Assembly: GCA_020284085.1 (NCBI GenBank)
Contig: JACEVL010005070.1
Coordinates: forward strand, 321,501 to 385,500
Direction of reading: 5' to 3'
DNA: 64,000 bases
DNA from: Aporrectodea caliginosa
Taxonomy: Eukaryota > Annelida > Clitellata > Crassiclitellata > Lumbricidae
The notes below the pieces were generated by a model, which saw only the letters and a list, made by a program, of their open reading frames with translations, did not search any database and was not told the DNA's origin. This document shows, one piece after another, positions 1-10,607 of this stretch; positions within the stretch are counted from its first letter, which is position 1; the number at the start of each line of letters is the position of its first letter. Position numbers and translations under genes: made by a program.

Positions 1-519
1 GCTTTTCAATGGCGGATCAAAAAATCGACAAAGGGGAGAACATTTTAAAACCGTAGCCGAGGTAGTAAAAAATTTGATGATTTCCTTGTGGTTGGTATTT
101 AGGCGGTAAAACACTACCACTTGGACCGTATGCGAGGAAAGTATGTCGAATATTCTCTTTACGCTTAAGGCGGATTATCCATTACAATCGAGTCTTCTGT
201 TCTTGCTACAGCTGCTCCTAGAGGCCCTCTTCTAGCCGAAAAAGAAATGACTAAATATATGACGATGATCACTACTATTGGCTTCATATATAAGTAACTA
301 GATGTTCATATACCCGGCTTCGCAAGGGTTATCTCTACGTTTATACATCGTTCCCGCTTGATTTGATTGGTTAACTTTGGCTGCTTTGGCTGGTGTTCAC
401 CGGGTACCCCGTGTATTTGAATTAGCTCTATCCTATATATCGTTCCCGCTGAATTTGAAAATGTAAAATGTAAAGCTTCGTTTTCTTCTATAGCAACCGA
501 ATAATTAGCCTATAGAATG

Positions 520-770
520 GACCCTGCACATTTTGCAATGAATTGATCGGATGAGTCCCGACCCTTCAACACCGTTCGACCGTTTGAATGAGCGCCACGC
601 CATTTAGTATCACCGTGCAAGGACCGTGCTAGCCCAAGATTTAAATTTCTGAAATAAGCCAGCATCGGGAATCGAACCGCGATCCTCACGCTCTCTATAA
701 TAGCACAGAGGCGCATGAGACGCGCAGCATACGCATCTCTTACCAATGTAGCTAGATTACGCCTTTGGCT
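520..770 (-). repeat. tRNA-derived SINE
   Basis: On the minus strand a box A-like element (TAGCTACATTGGTAAGAG, plus 736-753) is followed about 70 bp later by a box B-like GGTTCGATTCC (plus about 667-680). This is the internal Pol III promoter layout of a tRNA. No clean cloverleaf forms and unrelated sequence follows, so I read it as a SINE head rather than a tRNA gene. The 3' boundary is uncertain. Confidence 0.55.
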
Positions 771-1027
771 TGTAGGAGAAGTCCCGAAATGCCTTGCGAA
801 TGCTCTATTTAGGAGGCCGCGTGTCGTATGACGTTATGAGAAATCAGAAATGGCGGCGTAATTTTGCAACAGTAGTCCGCTTCGAAATTTAAAATGTCCA
901 TATATCAGCATTTTAAGTAAATTGTGAGCTGAAAATAGTCGCGTTTACCTACAAATTCCCGTAACAATGTTTTGTAAAATATTTCATATCGCTAAAGCGT
1001 TCCCTTTCGGAGCCTTTAGTGGGAGGA

Positions 1028-1055
1028 CAAACAAACAAACAAACAAACAAACAAA
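1028..1055. repeat. (CAAA)n microsatellite
   Basis: About seven CAAA units inside the KCTD-like intron. Confidence 0.9.
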
Positions 1056-1158
1056 CGGAAGGACAAACTTTGAGAAATAAAGTATAAGATTTCTGACGTT
1101 TGAAGACAATATTAGGCTACCAGCGTAGTTTACTTTACATTTTATGATCTGGTCTTAC

Positions 1159-1514
1159 TTGGTCAACGTTTCGAGAGACGAAGTGTAGATCGTTCCACCG
1201 ACATCGATGTGGACGGGTGCTGTGTATCGCGTCGGAGTAGCTGGACAAGGGACCCCGGTGATCTTGGCAAAGACGGCAAGCTGACCCGTAGGAGGGCTGG
1301 GCGACGATGCCCTGCTCCCTGCCGCTCCCGTGGTGAAGTCCAGCGGTGGCTTCCAGTCACGATCGAGGCCAGGTAGAACGTTTCCCAAGATGGCGGCTGC
1401 TCGCATGGCGTCGACAGACTTCAGCAGACGACACTTGCGTCGTTTGGCGGATGACGTCAGCACTAGCCTCGGTTGTGAATCGTTCCTGACGTCAGACGGT
1501 CGCAAGGTTAACAT
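1159..1514 (-). CDS. KCTD1/KCTD15-like BTB protein, N-terminal exon
   Basis: An ATG at 1514 opens 118 codons that end in the peptide APVHIDVGGTIYTSSLETLT, followed by a splice donor (AA|GTAAGA, GT at 1158-1157) that splits the next Lys codon. The VHIDVGG.xYTSSL.TLTK signature is the first strand of the KCTD BTB/T1 domain. The preceding S/T/P-rich stretch and the residues just before VHIDVGG most resemble KCTD1/KCTD15, which are oligomeric BTB repressors of AP-2-family transcription factors. The rest of the BTB domain lies beyond the left edge. Stops lie directly upstream of the ATG in frame, but an acceptor-like AG also abuts it (GATAG|ATG), so this could be an internal exon. The KCTD call is strong; assignment to the 1/15 subgroup is inferred. 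Confidence 0.78.
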
Positions 1515-1569
1515 CTATCTTTAAGTCTAAAACGGGATTGCATGTGTGTTTATCGCCCATGTATACGGG

Positions 1570-1748
1570 CCTATGAGCAGTGTTTCCGTTAGAGTCCAAA
1601 AAGGGGACGTATTTTCGCCCTGACCTAGAATTTTTTGGACGTATGTCTCATTCTTTCGGCTATCACACTGAAAAATTTGGACGTTTTGTACGCTCTTTAC
1701 GGACGTAAAAACGGCCATTTGGGCGTTAACGGAAACACTGCCTATATG
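1570..1748. mobile_element. hAT-type MITE (element 1578-1740)
   Basis: The terminal inverted repeats are perfect over 14 bp: CAGTGTTTCCGTTA at 1578-1591 and its complement ending at 1740. The left flank CCTATGAG and right flank CCTATATGAG are nearly the same, consistent with an 8-bp target duplication altered by an AT insertion. CAGTG ends and an 8-bp duplication are hAT hallmarks. It is 163 bp with no coding capacity. Confidence 0.75.
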
Positions 1749-1767
1749 AGCCTAAATATATATATGG

Positions 1768-1957
1768 TCGTTTTGCAGTAACGGCGCCAGGATTTCAGAT
1801 TTGGGGGGGTTAAAACCCCAATTCCTTCCCTTTCTCCCCTCCTCTCTGGCATTGGCAGTGATTACCCACTTTTGTTTGGGGGGGGGGGCTGAGCCGCCGA
1901 TAAGGAGGGGGCTTCAGCCCACCCTAGCCCCATGCTGGCGCCGCCACTGTCGTTTTG
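1768..1957. mobile_element. hAT-type MITE (element 1776-1949), perfect 8-bp TSD
   Basis: A 174-bp element starts CAGTAACGGCGCCAG and ends CTGGCGCCGCCACTG. It is flanked by a perfect 8-bp duplication TCGTTTTG (1768-1775 and 1950-1957). The ends match those of the larger hAT at 4179-6085, so that family or a relative probably mobilised it. It carries a G-rich run and no coding sequence. Confidence 0.88.
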
Positions 1958-2720
1958 TGTTTCAATTGTTCTGTTATTGTCTTCAGTCATAAGATTAAGC
2001 TTGGACCTATATGTCGGCCTATCTGCAGCGACACGATTCTGGTTAAACGAAGTCATCTCACTGCTTGGTTTACTGGTGAGAGTGGTACAAAGATATAAGC
2101 ATATAGGCTATCGTTGGTGTGCATATAATATATAAGTTCGCGTTTGACTAAACGATTTAACGACACAGGTATGAAAGAGTAAAAGAAACGTCCAGAATTG
2201 AAGTCAAATCTATTGGAGCGTGCGTATATAGGTTAAGCACGATGACTTTGTATGCCTGCGAAGTTGGGACATTTAATATGATCGACAAAAAAGCGCAGAT
2301 AACTGGCGCATGAGACGCTCAGTCGAATAAGATTACACTTCATTTAAGCTGGACGTTAACAGTCATAAACATCGTAGTAAAAAGAAGACTAAACGCTTAA
2401 GAAAAAGTCGACTAGGGCCTACATCATAAGACAGAAAACAGATTTTGTCTGGCCGCAAATGCAAGATAATAACTATAGAAAGATCTAGAGTGTGATGTTG
2501 TAAATTGTTGATGGTTGATGGCATAACAAGTAGGGGAAGACTTCCATGCATTGGGAAGACCTTGCATGGAATGGGTTGGCAATGTCGCAATCTCGAGATT
2601 TCTACAGCGATCAAAGAGAAGTGCAGAAGGAAATGATTAAATGTAAGCAGTGGTCACTGCGCATGGGTGAAGAGCGCCTTTGAGAAATCTTAAAAGGTGC
2701 TAGATTAGGTGTTTTAATAC
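1958..2720. other. Non-coding stretch
   Basis: I see no convincing gene, RNA or element between the second MITE and the next one. Short ORFs here lack family features or splice context. Confidence 0.5.
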
Positions 2721-2921
2721 CAGGGATGGGCAACTCACTCGGAAAAATGTAATTGAATTACAAATTAGAAATTACCTTGGGCCATGAAACATAAATTCAA
2801 ATTACAAAAATGTAATTAATTTATAAAATAAAAATAAAAATTTAGCAATTTCAACTAGGTCTAGGCAGCTATAGGCTAATTTCAATTAAGCTTACGTAAT
2901 TTCAGTTACTGCCCATCCTTG
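2721..2921. mobile_element. hAT-like MITE, diverged
   Basis: The ends are CAGGGATGGGCAACT and AGTTACTGCCCATCCTTG, which are imperfect inverted repeats. The interior is AT-rich and shows dyad symmetry (AATTACAAATTAGAAATTACC). The flanking 8-mers TTTAATAC and TCGAATGC agree at 5 of 8 positions, so the target duplication is only tentative. Confidence 0.55.
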
Positions 2922-3133
2922 TCGAATGCATGCATACTAGATAGAGTTGCATATGCGAGTAAATAATTAGTTATCTATTCCTAAGGACATCGACGTCCTC
3001 GCTTAGATGTACCTTCAATCTGTCGAGATGAGCTCTGTTCGTAGCCTTGGAATGACAGAAACGGATTTAAGATTTGCCTTTACTTAACAATAATGATCAG
3101 AGCATGCAGTCTGTGACGTACAGAATTACTTAC

Positions 3134-3331
3134 ATCTTCCTCTTTCTGAACGTGTTCGGACGCTGCGTTTAAACCACCGGAAACCAGAGACAAGTTCCGA
3201 TTGACGACTGGAAGATTGGAGTCGCCTGTTCCGGCGACCGATCGACTTGGCAACAGATAGTCGGCTGCAGTCTGTGCGCTTGACAACCAACCAACTGCGT
3301 CTAGTCTGATGATGCGCCGAAGGCAGATATT
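3134..3331 (-). CDS. Candidate internal coding exon, unknown protein
   Basis: A minus-strand open stretch of 66 codons is bounded by a pyrimidine-rich acceptor (TCTTCGTCGTCTCACAG, exon starting at 3331) and a consensus donor (GAT|GTAAGT at 3133-3132). Entry and exit are both phase 0, so the exon is symmetric. The peptide is Ser/Ala/Val-rich (for example AADYLLPSRSVAGTGDSNLP) with no domain I recognise. It lies upstream of the KCTD-like exon on the same strand and could be an alternative 5' exon of that gene or an unrelated gene. The splice geometry supports it; the function is unknown. Confidence 0.4.
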
Positions 3332-3489
3332 CTGTGAGACGACGAAGATGGCAGTTTGGCCTCGAGTCAAAAGCAATACTACCCCATGTCTCTGCGCTTT
3401 GTCTCTATCTGCATGCTGTTCCCTGAGTTCATAAGTCTCGCATGTCCGGATCTTGCAAAGGAAAACGTCGACAAATACAGAGATATACG

Positions 3490-3790
<301 letters not shown>

Positions 3791-3989
3791 AACAAACTGT
3801 TTTATGACTTCTTACAAAAAGTCGAAATGGTCCTGTAATTGCTGCAATACTCAATCACACGGCTGAACAAATGCGACAAAGAAACTAAGACCTTATTGAA
3901 AGCGGGTGAATGCGAGAAGCTACGAATACAGCGACAGATAGACCAACAACGATTCCCTCTGATCGTCCGTTCTGGCGGCAGAGCACACA

Positions 3990-4010
3990 CGCACACACAC
4001 ACACACACAC
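3990..4010. repeat. (CA)n microsatellite
   Basis: A short run of CA dinucleotides. Confidence 0.9.
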
Positions 4011-4170
4011 CTGCAGATCCTGATAAACTCTTTTCTGTCCGTCTTCTCTCTCTCTTATCGGCGGCGACTGTGCATGCCTTGACCACTGAGCATTTATTCA
4101 GCGGCAAGCACTCTCGCAGCGAACGTACTGAAGACTTCGCGCATTGGGCCATCCGGGCTTAGAATGGGAA

Positions 4171-6093
4171 ATGAAGAGCAGTGGCGGCGCCAGCTATACC
4201 ATTTCAGCAGGTCGCGTCAGGGTCATGGGAGTTATTCAGCAGGTCGAAGAAATTAATGAGTTTGACGCATCAAGCAGCATAGCTTATATATACATGTATA
4301 AATAACGAAGAAAATTATTATTGAACGCTCATAGCCCAGTTGTTGTAGCATATTAAAATAAATTTAAAAGAATTCAGCATTAAAACGTTAAACTAGAGTT
4401 ACTTTACTAGATTTGGAAGTAGGCCTATACTGATGAGCTACTGAGAACATAATGAACATGTAGGCCTATGCTAATAAGATGCACGAATCGCATGACCCAC
4501 GTTTCAACATACGCTCTGGCATTAACGTGTTCATTATTATCGTTCAGAACTACACCAACGTCGGCATTAGGCTAACAGTCATATCATTCTGCTTAACGCG
4601 TTTTCCGACAGATTTATTTCCGAAGAAATCTTCAATGTTGCAGTGACTCATTGTTATTTATTCATTTCTTTGCTAATGTATAATAATATGCCGTTGATGC
4701 TATTCGTAAATTCTGCCCTATTTGACAAAATATCCACTCTTGATATCCCAGACCAAATCTATAGGCTAACTGGCTAGTTGAATATTATCTTGAATGCTCA
4801 CACCTCACTATAGGCCCTATTCAAAGGTCACTCTTCATCTCTCCTCCCAATCAATGCTAGTATAGTTCAAGGCTCTGTCTTATAAGACCTACCAACTTCT
4901 CCATTACTGGTTCAGACCTGCACCCTGCTCAGCCCCTTAATCTTATGTTCAAATTTGCAGATGACACCTCCTTACTGGATACTCTCAAGTATCATACTAT
5001 TCCATCTGAACCGCATTTAATCTGTATACCTGGGCTTCTTCCAATAACCTTACCTTAAATAACTCTAAATCTAAAGAAATTATAATTTTCCGCCCTCGAC
5101 ACCAATTTGACCCTCCTCCTCCATTACCTAGTATTAGGCCTACCCGAGTTAAAACTTCGAAAATACTGGGTGTCATCCTTCAAGATAATCTCACTCAGAG
5201 CCCATATCGGCCACCTCACAGCAACTTCCTCCTCCTCTTTTTATGCGATCAGAAAACTCAAAACCCATGGCCTATCTTCCTCATCCATCCATAATGTAAC
5301 CAAGGCCACTACCGGTGCTAAACTTCTATATGCCTTCCCATCCTGGTGGGGTCTTACTCTGGCTTCCGACGCCTGAGAAAATCCTAAAAAGAGCCTAACG
5401 TCTAGGTTACCTAGAACAATCCTTTCCAACAGTCTCTGAACTTGCAAATATAGCCGATGCGAAACTACTTTTCTACATATTACACAACCGCAAGCATGTA
5501 CTTCACCAACTCCTACCTCCACTCCGACCCCTCTACTCTCACCATTTAAGACTTAGAGCACACAACCTTACTCTCCCACCCAAAGACAACTCTCAATTAA
5601 TTCCCAAATCTTTATATAAAAATATTTACTAGTTTTTTCTAAGATTTTCTAATTAACTTTAATTATCCATTGTCACTCATGTACGCATTTTTGCGTTTTT
5701 GTCAGATTGTTTTTCTCAATAAACGAATATAATTATACACGTGAAACGGCATCCACGCGAAAAGGTTGTTTTCGCGAAGTAATCGACGACGCTCTATTGT
5801 ATTTATTTCCATTTATTTTTGACGAAACAGCGGCAAAGACTACATGTATAGGCCTAAGCATTTCAATTTTAGACTTTACAACATAGGCTTCTGTTGACAT
5901 TTAAACGCTTCGATGTCGTTTAGATCTAATAATTGCAATAGTGATCCTATGGGACAGATGTTGATGTTTGAAATGAAAAGAATATATTAAAAATTCCCAA
6001 GAATTTTAAGCAGGTCATTAAGCAGGTCGGGAGCAAAATAAGCAGGTCAAATGACCTGCTGCGACCTACTGTAGCGCCGCCACTGATGAAGAG
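4171..6093. mobile_element. Non-autonomous hAT transposon (element 4179-6085)
   Basis: The left end is CAGTGGCGGCGCCAGC and the right end, read inverted, is CAGTGGCGGCGCTACAG. Subterminal AGCAGGTCG-type motifs occur near both ends. A perfect 8-bp target duplication ATGAAGAG (4171-4178 and 6086-6093) flanks it. It is 1,907 bp. The interior holds no hAT transposase I can read but carries a LINE reverse-transcriptase fragment (about 4850-5600). Element type and boundaries are read directly; mobilisation in trans is inferred. Confidence 0.9.
4850..5600 (+). pseudogene. LINE reverse-transcriptase fragment, frameshifted
   Basis: Several plus-strand frames piece together a non-LTR retrotransposon: a SIVQGS-like block, then SSNNLTLNNSKSKEIIIFRP and an ILGVILQDNLT-like block. 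These are the order and spacing of the region after the RT catalytic motif in CR1/L2/Jockey-type elements. Stops and frame changes make it dead. It sits inside the hAT element at 4179-6085, so it inserted later or was carried along. Confidence 0.65.
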
Positions 6094-6489
6094 GGGAGGG
6101 AGGGAGGGCCATGGGGAAGACTTTGGCGTAATATTGCTTAACCTGAGGGCGCACTATGATCATCGTAAGTCTCATTCGTAACTTATATATATATAAGCTT
6201 ATATATATATGTTTATATTTATGTATGTATAGAACTGTGTAGCCAAGCGTGTGTATGCATGTATGAAATATATGCATATATATATATGTATATTACAATG
6301 CATATTATATATATATGTGTGTGTGTATATGTATACCTAAGAGTGAGTCTGTTGCCGGAGGGTGTTGTTAGAACGAACGCATCATCACCAGCGTCTGCTG
6401 ATTCTTGCAATGCGCCTCTTCTGCGGCCTTAGGCTGTTGTTAGAAAGGAAGATGATATGTGCAGAAGAGGCGCCTTTAAACTATACAAC

Positions 6490-6640
6490 GCAAACGCCAG
6501 TCGCTCAATCAGCCAACCAACCAGCCAGTTATTTAGTCAGTCAATCGGTCAGTCGGTCATTTAGTCAGTCGGTTAGTCAGCCTGTCGCTCAGTCAGTTGG
6601 TCAGTCAGTCAGTCAGCCATGCAGTCATCTGGTGAGTCAA
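6490..6640. repeat. Degenerate (CAGT)n array
   Basis: CAGT/CAGC/CGGT tetramers with substitutions; the Ser/Gln/Val-rich ORF here is a repeat product. Confidence 0.85.
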
Positions 6641-6904
6641 TCAGCCAGATAGCCTGCAGTCGGTTAATCAAATGACGGAGGACTGTTTGATGGCATGTTG
6701 AATATATGACGATATGATATTGCGCTAAAGACCTTCGTAACATAAAAGACAAAATCTCATCAAAGTCCAGAAATTAATCCTTAATTCTAGTAATATTTAT
6801 TAGAGCCAGGCACGGATTTTATTACGTACGAATATCAGAGGCGCATCAAGTAGGCCTATTTGAAGTTGCGAGAGTGGCAAAGTCAGACCACCATGCTCGA
6901 TGGC

Positions 6905-7285
6905 GTCTATCAGTTATGCATGCATACATACGCACATACATAAATACATACATGCAAATAGTTAGGCTATACATGCACACATGTATTCATATTGACATGC
7001 ACGCATATAGACATGTATGTATGTATGTATGAATACGTATGTATGTATGTGTGCATGTATGTATGCATGTATGCATGTATGTATGCATACACACAGTCAT
7101 ACATACATGTACAATTGTACATACATACGTACATACCCAATTATATAAATAAATAAATGCATGAATACAGACATGCGTGAATACATACACGCACAAGCCT
7201 ACATACAAACATGCATATGGATTCATACATACATACATACATACATGCATGAATGCGTAATAACACATACATAAATGCATGCAGG
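6905..7285. repeat. Degenerate (CATA/TATG)n array
   Basis: Tetranucleotide CATA blocks alternate with the complementary TATG blocks and can fold on themselves. Confidence 0.9.
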
Positions 7286-7465
7286 ACATAGGCCCATAAA
7301 TATAATTAATTAAATAGCCTAGTATATAGGCTATAAACCGCTATATACACCGTGAGGCATAAAAAAGGAAGCCCCTACAAAATCGTTATTATTTTTAACA
7401 ATATTCAAACAATGTCAATGAAATTCATGAAATTTATAGCTAAATAGCAGGCAATGTAGAAACAA

Positions 7466-7691
7466 TTACAATTTGGACTCAAACTGTCCGCCTTCAGCTT
7501 CTACGCATGCGCGAAGTCGCTTGCGCCATTCACGCACCGCCGAGTCAATAATTCGTTGGTCAAGATCGTTCCAAGCTTGCATGATTCGCTGACGAAGATC
7601 TTCAACATCACGGACTTTTGCTTTGTACACCATTTCCTGCATGCATCCCCAAATTTTATAATCTACGGGATTCCGATCTCGGCTGTTATGG
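7466..7691 (-). pseudogene. Mariner transposase C-terminal fragment
   Basis: The reading frame runs from the nested insertion to a stop at 7466. It carries RDRNPVDYKIWG, the region of the third catalytic Asp (canonical DLNPVDY or DLNPID), and ends in an Arg/Glu-rich tail. It continues in frame with the fragment ending at 9994 when the nested element and one copy of its 8-bp duplication are ignored, so it is the broken 3' half of the same gene. Confidence 0.85.
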
Positions 7692-7954
7692 GCCCATAGT
7701 AGGGTGGCCCTTAGCATACAGCCAAAAAATGAAAATCATAAAATTTAGTCTGGCATACGTTCAATCCATGCCAATTATAGAAATAAAATTCTGTGACAAA
7801 AAACTTTGGAATTTTATCATATTTAGGGGTGGCCCTCGAGCTCTGAAATTTGTTATGTAATACGATTTTGCGATTTGAATCACAAAATTTAAAAAATGTT
7901 ATTCAGAACATTCACTGTCATTCAGTCTTTCACTAAGTTGGCTAAAAAAATATA

Positions 7955-8240
7955 CTAATTCATTCATTCATAAATTCATTCATTCATAAATTTACATAGC
8001 GCTCCTTTAAGAGGACTACACAGAGGCGCTCCCGACTCCAGCACGGTCAAAAAGTACAGTTTTCAGTTTAGTAAAGAAAGCTTCAGTAAGAGTCCCAGGG
8101 AGCAGGCGTATCTCCTGGAGGAACCCGTTCCAGACCACTGGGCCTACCACGGGAAAGGCTCGATTCTTGCATACCAAAGCACCTGAGACAGTTTCTTGGA
8201 GTTAGTTGTGCAGAACTTTTCGAGACCTCTGGTGCCAAAA
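7955..8240 (-). mobile_element. LINE 3' end fragment (minus)
   Basis: The minus strand encodes a GPVVWNGFLQ-type block, typical of the extreme C-terminus of CR1/L2/Jockey-like ORFs. The tail hairpin GGGAGCGCC...GGAGCGCTATG and a (GAAT)n-like end follow. It lies within the nested hAT. Confidence 0.65.
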
Positions 8241-8249
8241 ACTGCATCT

Positions 8250-9725
8250 CACTTCACATAGGCGAACGATCTGGAGCTACTTCTTCCATTCCAGTAATCA
8301 TCAGTTTCTTAGAGTCATTGGGTCAAAAAGGGCAAGCCCAATAGGCTCTTCAGACCGTTACCATAGATGAAGCCCTAGCTTCTTGCTTGTAGCAGCAGAA
8401 ATTGTTATATGTGGGTATATTAGAAGTTCTTCCATGAGAGTCAAGTTGGCGAAGTTATCCAGGCTCTCAAGTAGACAACAGCCGAAAAGATGGCAATATC
8501 AGGAATTCTGCGTTCTTCTGCAGCAGTCTTCTTGAAAAGACCACATCTTTATCGTGTAGATAACTTATGCCATCCATCGTGCCCGATGCATAGCGCCAAG
8601 CATCCGAAACCGAATTCCACGAGCTGGAACATCTCCAAGAAAGAAAACTGAGAGCTCGAGAAATTCTCTGTAACTGTCTCGTGGCTGTTCAGTTGCCTGA
8701 TGTTTATGAGCAAATTCCAGGACGTTAGAACGGTTTATGGCCACCAAAGATTCGACCGATGGGTCTGATGAGGTTGCCTGACATTTGTCGCTTTCAATGA
8801 ATTGCCAGTAGTCTTGAAACCTCTTGTAAAGAAGATTATCGGGTCCAGTAGAAGTTCCAATGGAAGTATTATTTGGAATGTAGCTCCAACAATTAGTTCA
8901 ATAACGTGGTGGCGACATGCCAGAAAAAGGAGATCCTTATTCAGTTCCTGCTCTATCAAGCAACATGCACCTGAGCGATGACCTGTGTCACAGCCTGTCG
9001 TATCGAAGCACAAGCTGTTGCTTGCCCATGGCTAAAATGCGAGCCTTTTGTCTTCATTGGCTCTGCACTACGGAACCAGCTTCCTTCTTTGACACGTTCC
9101 TGTTTATTAACTGATGGGCCAAGTGCCCCTTTTCGTTGTCTCAAGACCTCTTTCTTATCTCTGGGTCTCTCGCACTGGGAGCGCCTATGATTGGTGTGCA
9201 CTGCGAGAGGCGCTATATAAATTGATAGGTACAATACAAAGCGAAAACCTGATACTGATTATTCCACTCTCTCAAACACTGGACGACATCTAGGGCTGAG
9301 GCTGTTCCTGAGGATAGTTTTGGAATGCCCAGTAACTGTTCAACTCCTACACCTGAGGTAAGAAGTAAAAAACGATCAACATGTCTCAACATGTCAAACC
9401 TTCCAGTAACTTCCCATCCCAATGAACTGTTAAGGAATATATAACGGCTGTTCGACTTGGTGGTTCTGTTGCTTGCCCTGGCTCGTTGACTGGGATTTCG
9501 GTTGCTGTTCAAAGTGCTGACATCATGACCAAGGCTGGAAGCCACTTCGTTAAGAACGAATGTAGCGTTCCTTGACGAAATCTTGGTTCTAGCCAAAGCC
9601 GACGTCAGACCAGGAGACAGAATGTTGGACGTGGCTCGTTTAGGTGCAGATGCTTCATTGTCACTACTGTTAGTATCACCGGTTTTTTCCTTTACATTCA
9701 GCATCAATTCCATCACTTTCATCAC
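8250..9725 (-). pseudogene. Transposase-like gene of the nested hAT, disrupted
   Basis: Minus-strand frames, in order: a Ser/Asn-rich segment and a LGWEVTGRFDMLRHVDRF-containing block (9725-9240), a LINE-tail insertion, then CLIEQELNKDLLFLACRHHV (about 8955-8890), then a block ending FRMLGAMHRARWMA (about 8570), then SAATSKKLGLHLWY (about 8390). The order is consistent with one ancestral ORF broken by insertions and frameshifts. The 8-bp duplication of its host element suggests hAT; I do not see the canonical hATC dimerisation motif. Confidence 0.6.
9037..9240 (+). mobile_element. LINE 3' tail fragment (plus)
   Basis: A C-terminal LINE-like peptide (GLSHWERL end) is followed by the tail hairpin GGGAGCGCC...GGCGCTATATAAATTG and ACAATACAA. 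It separates two parts of the nested transposase. A related copy lies inverted at 30592-30775. Confidence 0.7.
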
Positions 9726-9993
9726 TTAATTCTGCATCACTTGATGAGGAATCAGTATTCTGAACTACCTGCCTGGCTTGTATAGCATGCGAGCTCCTCC
9801 TGTGATCGTTTCTTGCGCTTCTGGAAGTTTATTCCCGTATTATTAAAACTTGAGAGCTCCAGGGCCACCCCTGAATATTGACCAATTGCAAATATTTTTT
9901 GCACATAGTGTTTTCTTCATAATTGGAATAGATTGGAAGGCTGCCACAAGATTATTTTGCACTTTCATTTCTAAGGGCCACCCTAGCCCATAG

Positions 9994-10400
9994 TGTTGGA
10001 ATTATGCAGTCAGAAGTTTCATTCGTCAGAAGTGCAACCGTTTCTCGAGCTCTGTGCACTGGAGCATCATCTTGCTGGAAAATGTAAAATTAAAAAAATT
10101 ATCGAATTTCAGGTAGAAGGTCTTCCATGAGTAAAACATCTCTGTAGTATTGGCCGTTGATATTTAACCCCGGTTCAACGAAGTGAATTGACGTGCGCCC
10201 CAGAGAAGAAACACCGACTGACACCATCAGGGATTTGCTAAACGTCGGACGTTTGCGTAAAAGGCGGTCGGCTGCAATATCACTCTTCCAACTGCTACAT
10301 ACAGACGATAATTTTGAGCACTGCTAGGAGAAGCAACTGTGAATAATTTTTCGTCAGTAAACCAGATGAAATGCACTAGGCTAGCTGGGTAGCGACGCAA
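9994..10400 (-). pseudogene. Mariner transposase central fragment, frameshifted
   Basis: The minus strand encodes IWFTDEKLF, then after a frame change SLMVSVGVSSLG and NINGQYYRDVL, then FQQDDAPVHRAR. These are successive conserved blocks of mariner/IS630-type DDE/D transposases. At least one frameshift and in-frame stops are present. The segment upstream of FTDEK is absent because the inverted terminal copy begins at 10411. Confidence 0.82.
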
Positions 10401-10607
10401 CAAAAGGCGACTGCGGTGCGTGAATGGCGCAAGCGACTTCGCGCATGCGTAGAAGCTGAAGGCGGACAGTTTGAGTCCAAATTGTAATTATTTTTACATT
10501 GCCTGCTATTTAGCTATAAATTTCATGAATTTCATTGACATTGTTTGAATATTGTTAAAAATAATAACGATTTTGTAGGGGCTTCCTTTTTTATGCCTCA
10601 CGGTGTA

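Larger units (their letters stand above)
1..1158 (-). other. Probable intron of KCTD-like gene
   Basis: This stretch lies 3' (minus strand) of the KCTD-like exon splice donor at 1157-1158. I see no continuation of the BTB domain here, so the next exon is presumably off the left edge. It contains a tRNA-derived SINE head (about 640-770) and a (CAAA)n run at 1028-1055. No other gene is visible. Confidence 0.5.
7692..9993 (-). mobile_element. hAT-like transposon (7700-9985) nested in mariner
   Basis: Perfect 15-bp inverted ends TAGGGTGGCCCTTAG (7700-7714 and 9971-9985) are flanked by a perfect 8-bp duplication GCCCATAG (7692-7699 and 9986-9993). The insertion interrupts the mariner transposase, whose frame is restored when the element is removed. 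Minus-strand coding remnants include ACRHHVIELIVGA (about 8900), FLGDVPARGIRFRMLGAMHR (about 8600) and LGLHLWY (about 8370). From memory these resemble conserved blocks of a transposase-like family common in invertebrate genomes. LINE tails interrupt it at about 7955-8240 and 9037-9240. Confidence 0.88.
7346..10607 (-). mobile_element. Mariner-like transposon (7348-10605), interrupted and 5'-truncated
   Basis: TA dinucleotides (7346-7347 and 10606-10607) flank inverted ends beginning CACCGTGAGGCATAAAAAAG. The inverted repeats extend about 195 bp (7348-7543 and 10411-10605), including the sequence coding the transposase C-terminus, so the right end is an inverted copy of the left. Transposase remnants read on the minus strand from 10400 to 9994 and from 7692 to 7466: FTDEKLF (first Asp), FQQDDAP (second Asp) and RDRNPVDY (third Asp). 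Frameshifts and stops occur near 10250 and 10090. A second transposon (7700-9985) splits the coding region. The N-terminal DNA-binding part is missing. Confidence 0.88.

Noticed and set aside
640..770. Functional tRNA gene
   Set aside because: Box A and box B are present but stems do not pair and SINE-like sequence follows. The same reasoning applies to 36875-36950 and to the composite SINE heads.
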